Positions 55,318-64,000 of a stretch of DNA of 64,000 nt are shown here, in pieces. The stretch's first letter is position 1, and each line of letters begins with the position of its first letter. The DNA comes from Chitinophaga polysaccharea. GTDB taxonomy: Bacteria > Bacteroidota > Bacteroidia > Chitinophagales > Chitinophagaceae. The notes beneath the pieces were generated by a model that worked only from the letters and a program-made list of their open reading frames with translations, ran no database searches and was not told the origin of the DNA. Made by a program: the position numbers and the translations under genes. The DNA lies in NCBI RefSeq assembly GCF_007829335.1, contig NZ_VIWO01000012.1, forward strand, positions 112,412-176,411. Reading direction: 5' to 3'.

Positions 55318-56154
55318 CTACTCTTGCAAAGTAAAGCGGATAGGGAGGTTGAACTGTACAGAAACCTGGCGGCCATTTTGCTTACCAGCTTTCCATTTAG
55401 GCATGGTTTTCACCACGCGAACAGCTTCTTCTTCCAGGCCACCACCTTTTGCAGCACCTACTGTTTTTACATCTTTAATGTTTCCTTCAGAATCTACTAC
55501 GAACTGAACGAATACAGTTCCTGAGATACCATTTTCCTGCGCAACGCGTGGATAACGGATGTTTTTGCTCAGGTATTTTGCCAGTGCTTCCTCACCACCT
55601 GGGAAGGTTGGAGGTTGTTCTACGAAGGTGAAGATCTCTTCTTTCGCAGGAGCAGCTGGAGCGGTTACCACACCGGTACCTTTACTATCTTCCAGTAATC
55701 CTGGATCGATACCGTTCGGATCACCTTCCACAGTTTTAGTACTGATGGCTTTATCCTTAATATCCTCGTGTTTAGGAGGTTCCTCATCCGGTGGTACTTC
55801 GTTATCTTTCTTGATAACCGGAGGAGTAAATTGTACTGACGGCTTTACTGGTGGCGGTGGCGCAGGCGGAGGTGGAGGCGGAGGTGGCGTCTTCGGATCA
55901 TCCGGTAACTTCACATCCTCCATCTTAATTTCCTGTATCACCGGCTTCTTGAGGTTATCTCCCTCGGAAGCTTTTACCCACTGTGATATCATGTACGTTG
56001 CAAAGAATATTACAAACAATGACGCGGTTCCCAAAATAGCATTCCGCACACGCTTATTATACTGTCTCCGCAAATCGTACGCCCCATATTCTTTATTCCT
56101 GCCGTCAAACAGGATATCAAGAAAATCGGACTTTAAGACTTTAGCAGAATCCAT
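55318..56154 (-). CDS. tonB: TonB-family energy transducer
   Basis: This 278-residue protein has a cytosolic N-terminus with KEYGAYDLRRQYNKR, one membrane helix (about 37-56), a proline-rich periplasmic spacer of PPPP runs and PVKP, and a C-terminal TonB domain. In that domain YPRVAQENGISGTVFVQFVV is typical and MPKWKAGKQNGRQVSVQF is the last strand region. It transmits the proton-motive force from ExbB/ExbD to TonB-dependent receptors such as the SusC proteins. It is the last gene of the operon. Confidence 0.95.
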   Translation of the reverse strand: MDSAKVLKSDFLDILFDGRNKEYGAYDLRRQYNKRVRNAILGTASLFVIFFATYMISQWVKASEGDNLKKPVIQEIKMEDVKLPDDPKTPPPPPPPPAPPPPVKPSVQFTPPVIKKDNEVPPDEEPPKHEDIKDKAISTKTVEGDPNGIDPGLLEDSKGTGVVTAPAAPAKEEIFTFVEQPPTFPGGEEALAKYLSKNIRYPRVAQENGISGTVFVQFVVDSEGNIKDVKTVGAAKGGGLEEEAVRVVKTMPKWKAGKQNGRQVSVQFNLPIRFTLQE

Positions 56155-56219
56155 TGTTGTTGTTTTATGATGGATGCAAAAAAATAATTAATTCCACAAA
56201 ACTTTTAGCAGCTGGCCGA

Positions 56220-56819
56220 TTATTTTACACCGTTTGCAGCTTCAGTAGACTGTATCCATTTTTTATCCTGGTCACTGATGTCTACAGTTGCATAACGTTG
56301 TATTCTATTGATAGCCATTTCGTCGAGGATGTCAACGAAATTCTTATAATTGGCATCGTTATCTGCCTTTATAATTACTACCACGTCTTCTGGTTCACCT
56401 TTTGCATTTCTCAGTTTAGCAACTTCGTCCCTCTTCTTAATGATCTCATCTCTGATTCCTCCGGTATTAGCAAAGCTGGTTGCTTTGAAGAAGTCAGGAT
56501 TAGCAGAAGCATTAGGGTCTTGTGCCAAACCTTCGTAATAGTAAACTCGATTATCTTTTCCGAGTAAGATAGTCAGGGCCGTACTTTCTTTTACTTTATT
56601 CTGGTCCTTTTCGTTCTCGGTATCTTTTGGCATGATCAAGTCCATTGTTTTGGGCTTGGACATGGTAGTGGTCAGCATGAAGAAGGTGATCAACAGAAAA
56701 CCTAAATCCACCATGGGCGTCATATCTACACGGGTAGACTGTTTCTTGGATTTCGTCCCACCGTGTTTCTTCCCTTTTCCACCACTACTACTGGTATCCA
56801 TTTCTGCCATAGTAGCCAA
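56220..56819 (-). CDS. exbD: ExbD/TolR-family biopolymer transport protein
   Basis: This 199-residue protein has a basic Gly/Lys-rich cytosolic N-terminus, then the ExbD signature VDMTPMVDLGFLLITFFML, in which the Asp inside the membrane helix is the proton-conducting residue, and a periplasmic domain. It is the second of two tandem exbD genes in the operon and is more divergent in the periplasmic part. Confidence 0.93.
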   Translation of the reverse strand: MATMAEMDTSSSGGKGKKHGGTKSKKQSTRVDMTPMVDLGFLLITFFMLTTTMSKPKTMDLIMPKDTENEKDQNKVKESTALTILLGKDNRVYYYEGLAQDPNASANPDFFKATSFANTGGIRDEIIKKRDEVAKLRNAKGEPEDVVVIIKADNDANYKNFVDILDEMAINRIQRYATVDISDQDKKWIQSTEAANGVK

Positions 56820-56874
56820 TTTTTTTTAGTTCTTAAATCAACAGCCTTCCAGGTCAGGAAGTAGTTGCTGTCGT

Positions 56875-57534
56875 TTACTTTTTGTGGCCTGCGGTCTGTT
56901 GTTCTTCCCAGGCTGCAGTGCCTTTAGGTGCTTCTTCCAGGTTAGTAACCAGGTTCAGCTTCTGAATTTTCTTCTTTTTGAAAGTATCCAGAATTTCCTT
57001 GATCTTAGGATAAGGAGTTTGGTTATCCGCCTTGATACAGTACTTTACCTTATTCAGGTTAGTACCCTGTGCCGCGTTACCATAATCAATCCATGCTCCT
57101 AATTCACCATTAGCAGAATCTGTAGGGATACCTTTATCCAGACCGGCAGTTTTACGTTGCTCTTCACTGAGAGACAGGTATTGCTTCAGGTCTTTGATTT
57201 GTGCTCCTACGCTGGCTCCAACTACAAAGTTTCTCATTTCTTTTTCGTCCAGACCCAGATGATACTGCGTATTCAGATCTTCTATCAGCTTTCTTCTTTT
57301 CGGCTGGCCATCCATGCTGAAAAACACTCTTCCGTCCTTATCTACTGTGAATAACAACACATCAGAATCAGGTAAAAGGGTTGTGTTTATGGAGGATGGG
57401 GTAACTACTGTTACCGGCTCATCCGGCTTGAATTTAGTTGCCAGCATAAAGAAAGTTAATAGCAGGAAGGCCACATCACACATCGCCGTCATGTCGATGT
57501 TGGTGCTTTTCCTTGGCATTTTAACTTTAGGCAT
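56875..57534 (-). CDS. exbD: ExbD/TolR-family biopolymer transport protein
   Basis: This 219-residue protein has STNIDMTAMCDVAFLLLTFF, which contains the essential membrane Asp, followed by a long periplasmic domain with YCIKADNQTPYPKIKEIL. It is the first of two exbD genes; Bacteroidota operons commonly encode two ExbD paralogs behind one ExbB, perhaps as a heterodimer. Confidence 0.94.
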   Translation of the reverse strand: MPKVKMPRKSTNIDMTAMCDVAFLLLTFFMLATKFKPDEPVTVVTPSSINTTLLPDSDVLLFTVDKDGRVFFSMDGQPKRRKLIEDLNTQYHLGLDEKEMRNFVVGASVGAQIKDLKQYLSLSEEQRKTAGLDKGIPTDSANGELGAWIDYGNAAQGTNLNKVKYCIKADNQTPYPKIKEILDTFKKKKIQKLNLVTNLEEAPKGTAAWEEQQTAGHKK

Positions 57535-57604
57535 CTTTACTCTTTTTTATGGTTTACTTTAATTAGATTCAAAACCGCTCAAATTCCACAAAATAATCTC
57601 AAAA

Positions 57605-58459
57605 TTATTTGTGGTTAGCAGCGAAACTCTGTGTTAAAGTAAAGCCAGATTCGTCAATAGCGTAAGTGATGCTATCGATATTGGTAGTAAAGTAGTTATA
57701 CATGATGATCGCTACAGCGGAAGTACCGATACCCAGAGCGGTGTTGATCAACGCTTCAGAGATACCACCTGCCAGCTGTGCAGAGTCTGGTGCACCACCG
57801 GTAGACATCGCCGCAAACGCACGGATCATACCCAATACTGTACCGAACAGACCTAACAGGGTAGCTACGGAAGCAATGGTAGACAGGAACACCAGGTTCT
57901 TTTCCATCATTGGCAGTTCCAATGCAGTTGTTTCTTCAATTTCATTTTTGATAGTCAGGATCTTCTGCTCAGTATCCAGTTCGGTGTTAGTCACCATTTC
58001 TTTATACTTTTTCAGACCAGCTTTCAATACGTTACCTACAGAACCTTTCTGTTTGTCACACTCAGCCAAAGCTGCATCTATATTGCGGTTAGCCAGGTGA
58101 TACTGTACTTTACGTACCAGCTCAGAACCACTGAATTTACCTTTAGCTTTAGACAGGTAAAGGAAACGCTCAATAACGAAAGTCAGACATACCAGTAATA
58201 CGGAGATCAGGATAGGTACGATCAATCCACCTTTGTACACAGTACCAAACCATTTACCAATACCAGAATCAATCGGATGTCCCTCTGGATTGTTACCCTG
58301 GAAGTTGGCTGGGTTACCTAATACAAAAAAGTAAAACAGAAAACCTATCACTAAACAGATAGGCACAGCCAACGCAGCGAACAGGTTGGATGACTTTTTA
58401 GGTTGATGAGAAGATGCCTTAGCTGTAGCTGCAGTCACAGTTGTTTTAGTCTCAGCCAT
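57605..58459 (-). CDS. exbB: ExbB/TolQ/MotA-family proton channel protein
   Basis: This 284-residue protein has four hydrophobic helices: 27-50, about 75-98, and two near the C-terminus with TIASVATLLGLFGTVLGMI and INTALGIGTSAVAIIMYN, the ExbB/TolQ signature. It forms the pentameric channel that powers TonB. It is the first gene of the four-gene operon; all gaps within the operon are 55-70 bp. Confidence 0.95.
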   Translation of the reverse strand: MAETKTTVTAATAKASSHQPKKSSNLFAALAVPICLVIGFLFYFFVLGNPANFQGNNPEGHPIDSGIGKWFGTVYKGGLIVPILISVLLVCLTFVIERFLYLSKAKGKFSGSELVRKVQYHLANRNIDAALAECDKQKGSVGNVLKAGLKKYKEMVTNTELDTEQKILTIKNEIEETTALELPMMEKNLVFLSTIASVATLLGLFGTVLGMIRAFAAMSTGGAPDSAQLAGGISEALINTALGIGTSAVAIIMYNYFTTNIDSITYAIDESGFTLTQSFAANHK

Positions 58460-59207
58460 GTTGATTGAAATTTTAGTGTTAAAAATTAAACTATTGTTTG
58501 TTAGAAGTTACTAAATACGATTGTTGTTACCATGGAATGCCCCTCAGCACTCAATTTACTGTTTTATTCAGTGATTCGCAAAGTTATAAGGTTGGTCCAA
58601 AAAAACAAGTGCAGCTCAAAAAAACCCACAAAAATTAACTTTCACACGTAAAAGCCCCATCACAGGGCTTTTTGACCACTCATTTTTTTAGAGCAAACAC
58701 TTACATAAGCGAATAAACCAATATTGCAGTTCTCACAACTGATTGTTACTGTCCCAATTATTGAAATCGTTTGATTTTTTTCAAAGTTGGACGCACAATT
58801 TAAGAAAAAATTCAAATGTTCCAACAGAAATCTTACAATTCCGGGAACTTATTTCTTCCCGCGCCAGTCAACACTTTCAGCCGAAGCTAATTGGATTTAG
58901 CAATAAAACATCTGGAAATTCTGTCCTCATAAGTGGAAACTCAATACCGCCGCGGAAATTAATATACCATCTCCCATCACTCCCATATGAAATTATTATC
59001 TGCTATAACAATAAATACTTACATAAAAAAAGTTGCCACCACAACTAGTGTTTAAACGCTTAGCTCCCGGTTTTGCTCTTTTTTTTCCATTCCTACAGTC
59101 TTTACTGCGCTTATGGATTTTCCTGATAAGTTAATACTTAATATACTTACTTGCAAAGGTTTTTAAAAAAACATACCAAGTTATCAAAAACCAATTATCA
59201 AACTGTA
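58460..59207. promoter_or_regulatory. Divergent intergenic region between exbB and the metalloprotease gene
   Basis: This 748-bp gap must hold the promoters of the exbB operon and of the metalloprotease gene. It contains a terminator-like hairpin AAAAGCCC (58650-58657) with GGGCTTTT (58665-58672) that closes no annotated gene; it could end a small RNA or insulate the two promoters. No other gene is credible. Confidence 0.5.
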
Positions 59208-61763
59208 ATGAGCCAACCAATTCAACACAAACTGATACTCGCCATGGCAGGAGCACTCTGCCTGAGTACCGCAGTTTTACAGCCCGCCGCAGCACAGCGG
59301 AAAAAACATTCGAAAAATGCTTCGCCAACTACTCCTGCTCCCGCAAAAGATACAACCGGCAAAGCACCCATGATTAAACCTGGCCCCAAACAAGGCCCTA
59401 AACCTTTCGCAGAAGTTATTACCGATAAAGCAAAAAGCGACTCCGGATTATTCAATATCTATAAGCTGGACGACCGCTTCTTCTTCGAAATCCCCGACTC
59501 CCTCCTCGGCAGGGATATCCTCGTGGTAAACAGGATCTCCAAATCCGCAGCAGGCCTACGCGCCATGATGATGGGATTCAGCGGCGACATTATCAACGAA
59601 AATGTGATCCGCTTCGAAAAAGGACCCAACAACCGCATCTTCCTCAAAAATATCTCCTACTCTGAAGTATCCAAAGACTCTACCCAGCCAATGTTTACTT
59701 CCGTAAGGAACTCTAACCTCCAACCCATCGTGGCCGCTTTCGATGTGAAAGCACTGTCTAAAAACGAAAAAGGTTCCGTGATTGATATGACGGAATACCT
59801 CAGCGGCGATAACGAGATCCTCTTCTTCGATGGCCAGGTAAAAAATATGCTGAAACTCGGTGGCGTTCAACCAGATAAGTCTTACATCTCTGATGTAAAA
59901 TCCTATCCGTTAAACACCGAAATCAAAACCGTAAAAACATACAGCAAAAGCGGCGGCTCCGCAGGCCCGGGTATGCCTCCGGCTCCAGGAGGTAATGCTA
60001 CTGTGGAACTCAACAGCTCCATCGTATTACTCCCTGAGGTGCCCATGCAGCCTCGCTACTTCGATCCACGTGTAGGCTACTTCACTACCAGCGTAACTGA
60101 TTTTGATGCCGATCCGCAAGGCGTGAAAAGACTCCAGATGATCACCCGCTGGCGCCTGGAACCAAAACCGGAAGACATGGAGAAATATAAACGCGGGGAA
60201 CTAGTAGAACCCAAGAAACCCATCGTGTTTTATATAGACCCTGCTACCCCTGAAAAATGGCGTAAATACCTGATAATGGGCGTAAATGACTGGCAATCTG
60301 CCTTCGAACAGGCCGGCTTCAAAAATGCTATTATTGCTAAAATGGCACCTACTCCCCAGGAAGATTCGACCTGGTCTATTGAAGATGCCCGCTTTTCTGC
60401 TATCGTTTATAAACCTTCTGATGTTCCCAACGCCAGCGGTCCTCACGTACACGACCCTCGCTCCGGAGAAATCATCGAAAGTCATATCAACTGGTACCAC
60501 AACGTAATGCGCTTACTCCGCAACTGGTACTTTGTACAGGCCTCTCCCAACGATACCCGCGCCCGAAATATGCAGTTCAGCGATGAACTGATGGGTGAAC
60601 TGATCCGCTTTGTATCCTCCCACGAAGTAGGCCATACGCTCGGTTTACGCCATAACTTCGGCTCCAGCTCCGCTTATCCTGTGGAAAAACTGCGTGACAA
60701 AGAATGGGTGAAAAAGAACGGTCATGCCGCATCTATCATGGATTACGCCCGCTTTAACTATGTTGCACAACCCGGAGATGGCATCAGCGGCGCCGACCTC
60801 TATCCCCGTATTAACTATTACGATAAATGGGCGATCGAATGGGGCTACAAACTCCTGCCGGAAGCTAAATCACCGGAAGCCGAAACTCCTATCCTGAACA
60901 AATGGACGGTAGAAAAGCTGAAGGATAAGAAGTACTGGTTTGGTACGGAGTCCAATCCAGATGATCCAAGGTCACAAAATGAAGATTTGGGTGACAATGC
61001 CATGATTGCGAGCGGATACGGCATAAAAAATCTTCAATATATCATGCCAAATCTCCTGGCCTGGACCAGCGTGAAAAACGAAGGATATGCTAACCTGTCT
61101 GAGCTCTATAGGGAAATAGCCGGCCAATTTAGCCGCTACATGGGCCACGTAGCTAAAAACGTAGGCGGTATCTATGAAACTCCTAAAACCATAGAACAAT
61201 CCGGCACCGTGTACGAATACGTTCCAAAAGCTACCCAGAAAGAAGCTATCCAGTTCCTTAACAAACAGCTGTTTACCACTCCTAAATGGCTGATCAACCA
61301 GGACCTGTTAAGTCGCTTCGGTGGCGATGGCGTTTCTCTCGTCCTTTCCCGCCAGGAACCGGTACTGGATCGCCTCATGAGCACCAATACCATCAATAAA
61401 CTGGTAAGCGGAGAAGCCGCCCAGGGTGCACAGGCTTATACAGCAATCGATATGTTGAATGACCTGAAAAAGAATATCTTCTCCGAAATATACGCTCACC
61501 AGCCAATAGACGTATACCGCAGAAACCTGCAACGCGCTTATGTAGATAACCTCACAGAACTCGTGGCGCCTCCGGCTCCATCTGGTAATATGATGTTTGG
61601 CAGTGTTGCCAATCCATCCAAATCAGATGCTGCTGGTATTGGCCGTGCACAACTGGTAGCCCTGAGAACAGAACTGCGTGCTGCTACCAGTGGCGACGGC
61701 ATGACCCGCAGCCATGTTCAGGACCTTATTGCCCGTATCAACAAAGCCCTGGATCCTAAATAA
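59208..61763 (+). CDS. Zinc-dependent metalloprotease (DUF5117/DUF5118 type)
   Basis: The ATG at 59208 (MSQPIQHKLILAMAGALCL) gives a signal peptide cleaved after AAA; the frame upstream to 59151 is not conserved in character. This 851-residue protein has a DUF5118-like start, a DUF5117-like middle (DRFFFEIPDSLLGRDILVVN) and the extended zinc motif HEVGHTLGLRH from residue 472, followed by the Met-turn-like SIMDYARFNY. This metzincin-like arrangement is common in Bacteroidota secreted proteases. It probably acts in the periplasm or at the surface. A terminator follows. Confidence 0.92.
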   Translation: MSQPIQHKLILAMAGALCLSTAVLQPAAAQRKKHSKNASPTTPAPAKDTTGKAPMIKPGPKQGPKPFAEVITDKAKSDSGLFNIYKLDDRFFFEIPDSLLGRDILVVNRISKSAAGLRAMMMGFSGDIINENVIRFEKGPNNRIFLKNISYSEVSKDSTQPMFTSVRNSNLQPIVAAFDVKALSKNEKGSVIDMTEYLSGDNEILFFDGQVKNMLKLGGVQPDKSYISDVKSYPLNTEIKTVKTYSKSGGSAGPGMPPAPGGNATVELNSSIVLLPEVPMQPRYFDPRVGYFTTSVTDFDADPQGVKRLQMITRWRLEPKPEDMEKYKRGELVEPKKPIVFYIDPATPEKWRKYLIMGVNDWQSAFEQAGFKNAIIAKMAPTPQEDSTWSIEDARFSAIVYKPSDVPNASGPHVHDPRSGEIIESHINWYHNVMRLLRNWYFVQASPNDTRARNMQFSDELMGELIRFVSSHEVGHTLGLRHNFGSSSAYPVEKLRDKEWVKKNGHAASIMDYARFNYVAQPGDGISGADLYPRINYYDKWAIEWGYKLLPEAKSPEAETPILNKWTVEKLKDKKYWFGTESNPDDPRSQNEDLGDNAMIASGYGIKNLQYIMPNLLAWTSVKNEGYANLSELYREIAGQFSRYMGHVAKNVGGIYETPKTIEQSGTVYEYVPKATQKEAIQFLNKQLFTTPKWLINQDLLSRFGGDGVSLVLSRQEPVLDRLMSTNTINKLVSGEAAQGAQAYTAIDMLNDLKKNIFSEIYAHQPIDVYRRNLQRAYVDNLTELVAPPAPSGNMMFGSVANPSKSDAAGIGRAQLVALRTELRAATSGDGMTRSHVQDLIARINKALDPK

Positions 61764-61787
61764 CGACCAGGTATACACGAAATAACT

Positions 61788-61825
61788 GCCCCCTTTCCCG
61801 CATAACCGGAAAGGGGGCTTTCTTT
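61788..61825 (+). terminator. Terminator of the metalloprotease gene
   Basis: Perfect 11-bp stem GCCCCCTTTCC (61788-61798) with GGAAAGGGGGC (61808-61818), 9-nt loop, then TTTCTTT. Confidence 0.9.
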
Positions 61826-61904
61826 AGCATCTACCCCAAAGCCTCGTAATTCTTCCGGAAATTGCTTAATATCGCTCCATTATTTACTCACGAAGCCTCA
61901 AAAA

Positions 61905-62930
61905 GTGAAAGATAGGACAAACAAAATAACGATATACGATATCGCCCATCAACTGAACCTGTCGGCATCAACCGTTTCACGTGCATTGCAGAATAATCCA
62001 TTAATCAATATGGAAACACGTGAAAAAGTACAACAGGCGGCCAGCGAAATGGGGTATGTTCCCAACTGGATTGCTTCCAGTCTCCGGAAAAAAAGGTCCA
62101 ATATCCTCGGACTTATCGTGCCCCGCACTTCTATGTACTTTCAAAGTACCGCTATCAGCGGTATCCAGCATGAAGCACACAAGTATGGATTCAGTATTGT
62201 TATTGGCCAGTCCGACGAAACAGTGGCTATGGAAAAGGAGCTGGTACATACTTTTTACTCACTTCGTGTAGACGGGCTCCTGGCAGTAGCTTCCATGTTT
62301 ACCACCAATATCGATCATTTTAATCCATTCATTAAAAACAATATTCCACTGGTTTTTTACGATCGCGTGCCTGCAGATTTCCAGGGATATACAATTACCG
62401 GAGACGACTTTAAAGGTGGATTTCTGGCTACCGAACACCTGATAAAACAAGGGTGTAAACGCATTGCCCATTTCTCAGGCCTGCTTTCCTGCAACCTTTA
62501 CCAACAAAGACTGGCAGGCTACAAGGAAGCGTTGGCCCAATACAATATCCCGTTCGATGAGCAACTGGTATATATCCACGACCTTACGATGGACGCTGCC
62601 ACTACCGCCGCTCAGCAACTATTTGATGCGCAGAAAATGCCCGATGGCATGTTTGCCGCCAATGATAGTTCTGCCGTGGCATTCATTCGTGAAGCCAGGA
62701 ACCGTGGCATTGCCGTACCACAACAAATCAAAGTAGTGGGATATTCCAATGATCTATCCTCCCGTATTATCTCTCCATCGCTCACCACGATAGAACAATC
62801 CGGGTATAATATGGGGCAGAAAGCAGTAGAAACAATTGTTCAATTGATTAACCACGAGGAAAGCGTGAAAGTTACCAGGAACTATGTGTTCCCGGTAGAA
62901 TTAATTAAACGGGAATCAACACAGTTATAA
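61905..62930 (+). CDS. LacI-family transcriptional regulator
   Basis: The frame starts with GTG at 61905. The 341-residue protein begins with the LacI HTH (ITIYDIAHQLNLSASTVSRA, then LQNNP) and the hinge helix around SLRKKRS, followed by a periplasmic-binding-protein-like effector domain (ILGLIVPRTSMYF, then DGLLAVASM, VVGYSNDLSSRIISP). It should bind a sugar or related ligand and control carbohydrate genes. No carbohydrate gene is adjacent. The CAACGTTG palindromes before the first SusC gene are the kind of site such a protein could bind. Confidence 0.93.
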   Translation: MKDRTNKITIYDIAHQLNLSASTVSRALQNNPLINMETREKVQQAASEMGYVPNWIASSLRKKRSNILGLIVPRTSMYFQSTAISGIQHEAHKYGFSIVIGQSDETVAMEKELVHTFYSLRVDGLLAVASMFTTNIDHFNPFIKNNIPLVFYDRVPADFQGYTITGDDFKGGFLATEHLIKQGCKRIAHFSGLLSCNLYQQRLAGYKEALAQYNIPFDEQLVYIHDLTMDAATTAAQQLFDAQKMPDGMFAANDSSAVAFIREARNRGIAVPQQIKVVGYSNDLSSRIISPSLTTIEQSGYNMGQKAVETIVQLINHEESVKVTRNYVFPVELIKRESTQL

Positions 62931-62960
62931 CCTTTACAAAACAATATGACCTGCAACTTT

Positions 62961-63794
62961 ATGAAACCGTCTCTGTACACAGCACTCGTATGCGCTGTTA
63001 TTATCACCTTATCTGCCTGTAGTAAACGTATTTATGTACCTAACATGGTTAATGCGCCGGTACTAAAGGAAAAATATGAATTCAAAGGCAGTATCACGCC
63101 TACCAATCTGCAAGGCGCCTTCGCCGTAACAGACAACATTGGTATTATGGCCAGTGGACAATATCTCTATGGGTTCAACGCCGCAGATCCCGCAAATAGC
63201 AATGACCGCTCTGACAACGGCAACCTGTTCGATAATACTACCCGTGGTAGTATGATTGAAGGAGGTGCTGGCTACTTTAAACCTTTCGGGCCATCCAAAA
63301 AAATGGTGTTTGATGTATATGCGGGTTATGGAGGCGGTAGCTTCAAGACCCTGGCCCCCGACTATAAGACTGGCGCTGGTGTGGATGTTAATGATTATAC
63401 TATTAGAAATCACTTCAGCAAGGTATTTATACAACCTAGTATCGGCTATGTACACCGGGTAGTAGAAACGGTTTTCACCAGTCGCTTTACCATTGCTAAT
63501 TTCTACAATAGCAGTATGGGCACTAAAGCATTTGAGAACAATCCGGATGAAAAAAATAAATTCCTCCGGGTAGCTGACAAACCTGTCGGTTTTTATGAAC
63601 CGGCTTTTACAGTACGTGTGGGGTATAAATATGTGAAATTCCAGGCCCAGCTACAGTTTTCCGTTCCACTTAATGATAACTATGATTACAATAACAGTGT
63701 GAATAACGTTAATAGTTATTTTCAACCGGTGGCCTTTAATATGGGAGTAGCGGTGAACCTGGCACAATGGTATAACCAGGCAAGAAGTAGGTAA
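62961..63794 (+). CDS. Lipoprotein with barrel-like C-terminal domain
   Basis: The ATG at 62961 (MKPSLYTALVCAVIITLSAC) gives a lipoprotein signal; the ATG at 62946 adds five unneeded residues. The 277-residue mature part has repeated beta strands with aromatic ends (GSITPTNLQGAFAVTDNIGI, VRVGYKYVKFQAQLQFS), as in small outer-membrane proteins. Function unknown. It lies 31 bp after the LacI gene on the same strand and may be co-transcribed. Confidence 0.8.
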   Translation: MKPSLYTALVCAVIITLSACSKRIYVPNMVNAPVLKEKYEFKGSITPTNLQGAFAVTDNIGIMASGQYLYGFNAADPANSNDRSDNGNLFDNTTRGSMIEGGAGYFKPFGPSKKMVFDVYAGYGGGSFKTLAPDYKTGAGVDVNDYTIRNHFSKVFIQPSIGYVHRVVETVFTSRFTIANFYNSSMGTKAFENNPDEKNKFLRVADKPVGFYEPAFTVRVGYKYVKFQAQLQFSVPLNDNYDYNNSVNNVNSYFQPVAFNMGVAVNLAQWYNQARSR

Positions 63795-63871
63795 CACAGG
63801 AGTTATTTTCCGGGGAGATATTCTTACAGAGAAGGATTCGCAAAGAGATTTTCCCGGAAGATCCGATAAAC

Positions 63872-63907
63872 AAAAAAGCCTCAGTGTATAAACACTGAGG
63901 CTTTTTT
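63872..63907. terminator. Bidirectional terminator between the lipoprotein gene and the rRNA operon
   Basis: Perfect 16-bp stem from AAAAAAGCCTCAGTGT (63872-63887) and its complement (63892-63907), 4-nt loop. The A and T runs on both ends allow use in both directions. Confidence 0.92.
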
Positions 63908-63913
63908 AATAAG

Positions 63914-64000
<87 letters not shown>

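Overview
The window looks like the chromosome of a Bacteroidota bacterium, most likely a Chitinophaga-like member of the Chitinophagaceae. The evidence is two SusC/SusD outer-membrane uptake pairs, a DUF5107 protein, a Bacteroidota-style ExbB-ExbD-ExbD-TonB operon, PorT/OMP_b-brl style barrels, and -7 boxes of the TAnnTTTG type. Species cannot be fixed from sequence reading alone.

Layout. 1-8.2 kb: envelope and housekeeping genes (TPM-domain lipoprotein, exported proteins, a VOC protein, a TPR protein, a YhdJ-type orphan DNA adenine methyltransferase, an aldo/keto reductase). 8.3-17.6 kb: an AraC regulator with a membrane sensor half, a beta-barrel protein behind a tandem-repeat operator, and the first SusC/SusD pair. 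17.7-22.2 kb: SDR oxidoreductase, AraC regulator, Ada alkylation-repair protein and a 14-TM MFS exporter. 22.3-24.5 kb: a kynureninase/tryptophan-2,3-dioxygenase operon on the minus strand. 24.9-29.3 kb: a beta-propeller/phosphoesterase fusion, a small membrane protein, a methyltransferase and a Crp-like regulator. 29.4-38.5 kb: the second SusC/SusD pair with a DUF5107-TPR protein. 38.7-40.4 kb: VOC protein and AraC regulator.

40.4-53.8 kb is an AT-rich accessory region. Its right part is an approximately 7.3-kb integrative element that sits exactly at the 3' end of mnmE. It is bounded by two 18-bp copies of the mnmE terminal codons (46525-46542 and 53799-53816) and carries a tyrosine integrase, an excisionase-like protein and a Xre regulator. 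A second, decayed element of the same family lies immediately to its left. It has the same terminal sequence (about 230 bp, with helically phased GTATCAT repeats), the same zinc-finger/HTH gene and a remnant of the same upstream gene, but a different gene in the slot next to the attachment site: a membrane-anchored protein instead of a trypsin-like protease. The 18-bp site differs by one base from the site used by Salmonella genomic island SGI1 (from memory). Further left are an HNH-like nuclease with a small partner gene, a DUF4262 gene, and several palindromes, including a perfect 53-bp one.

53.8-64 kb returns to core genes: mnmE, the exbB-exbD-exbD-tonB operon that would energise the SusC/TonB-dependent receptors, a large zinc metalloprotease, a LacI regulator, a lipoprotein, and the 3' end of an rRNA operon (5S gene on the minus strand, cut by the window edge). 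No IS element, tRNA gene or CRISPR array was recognised.
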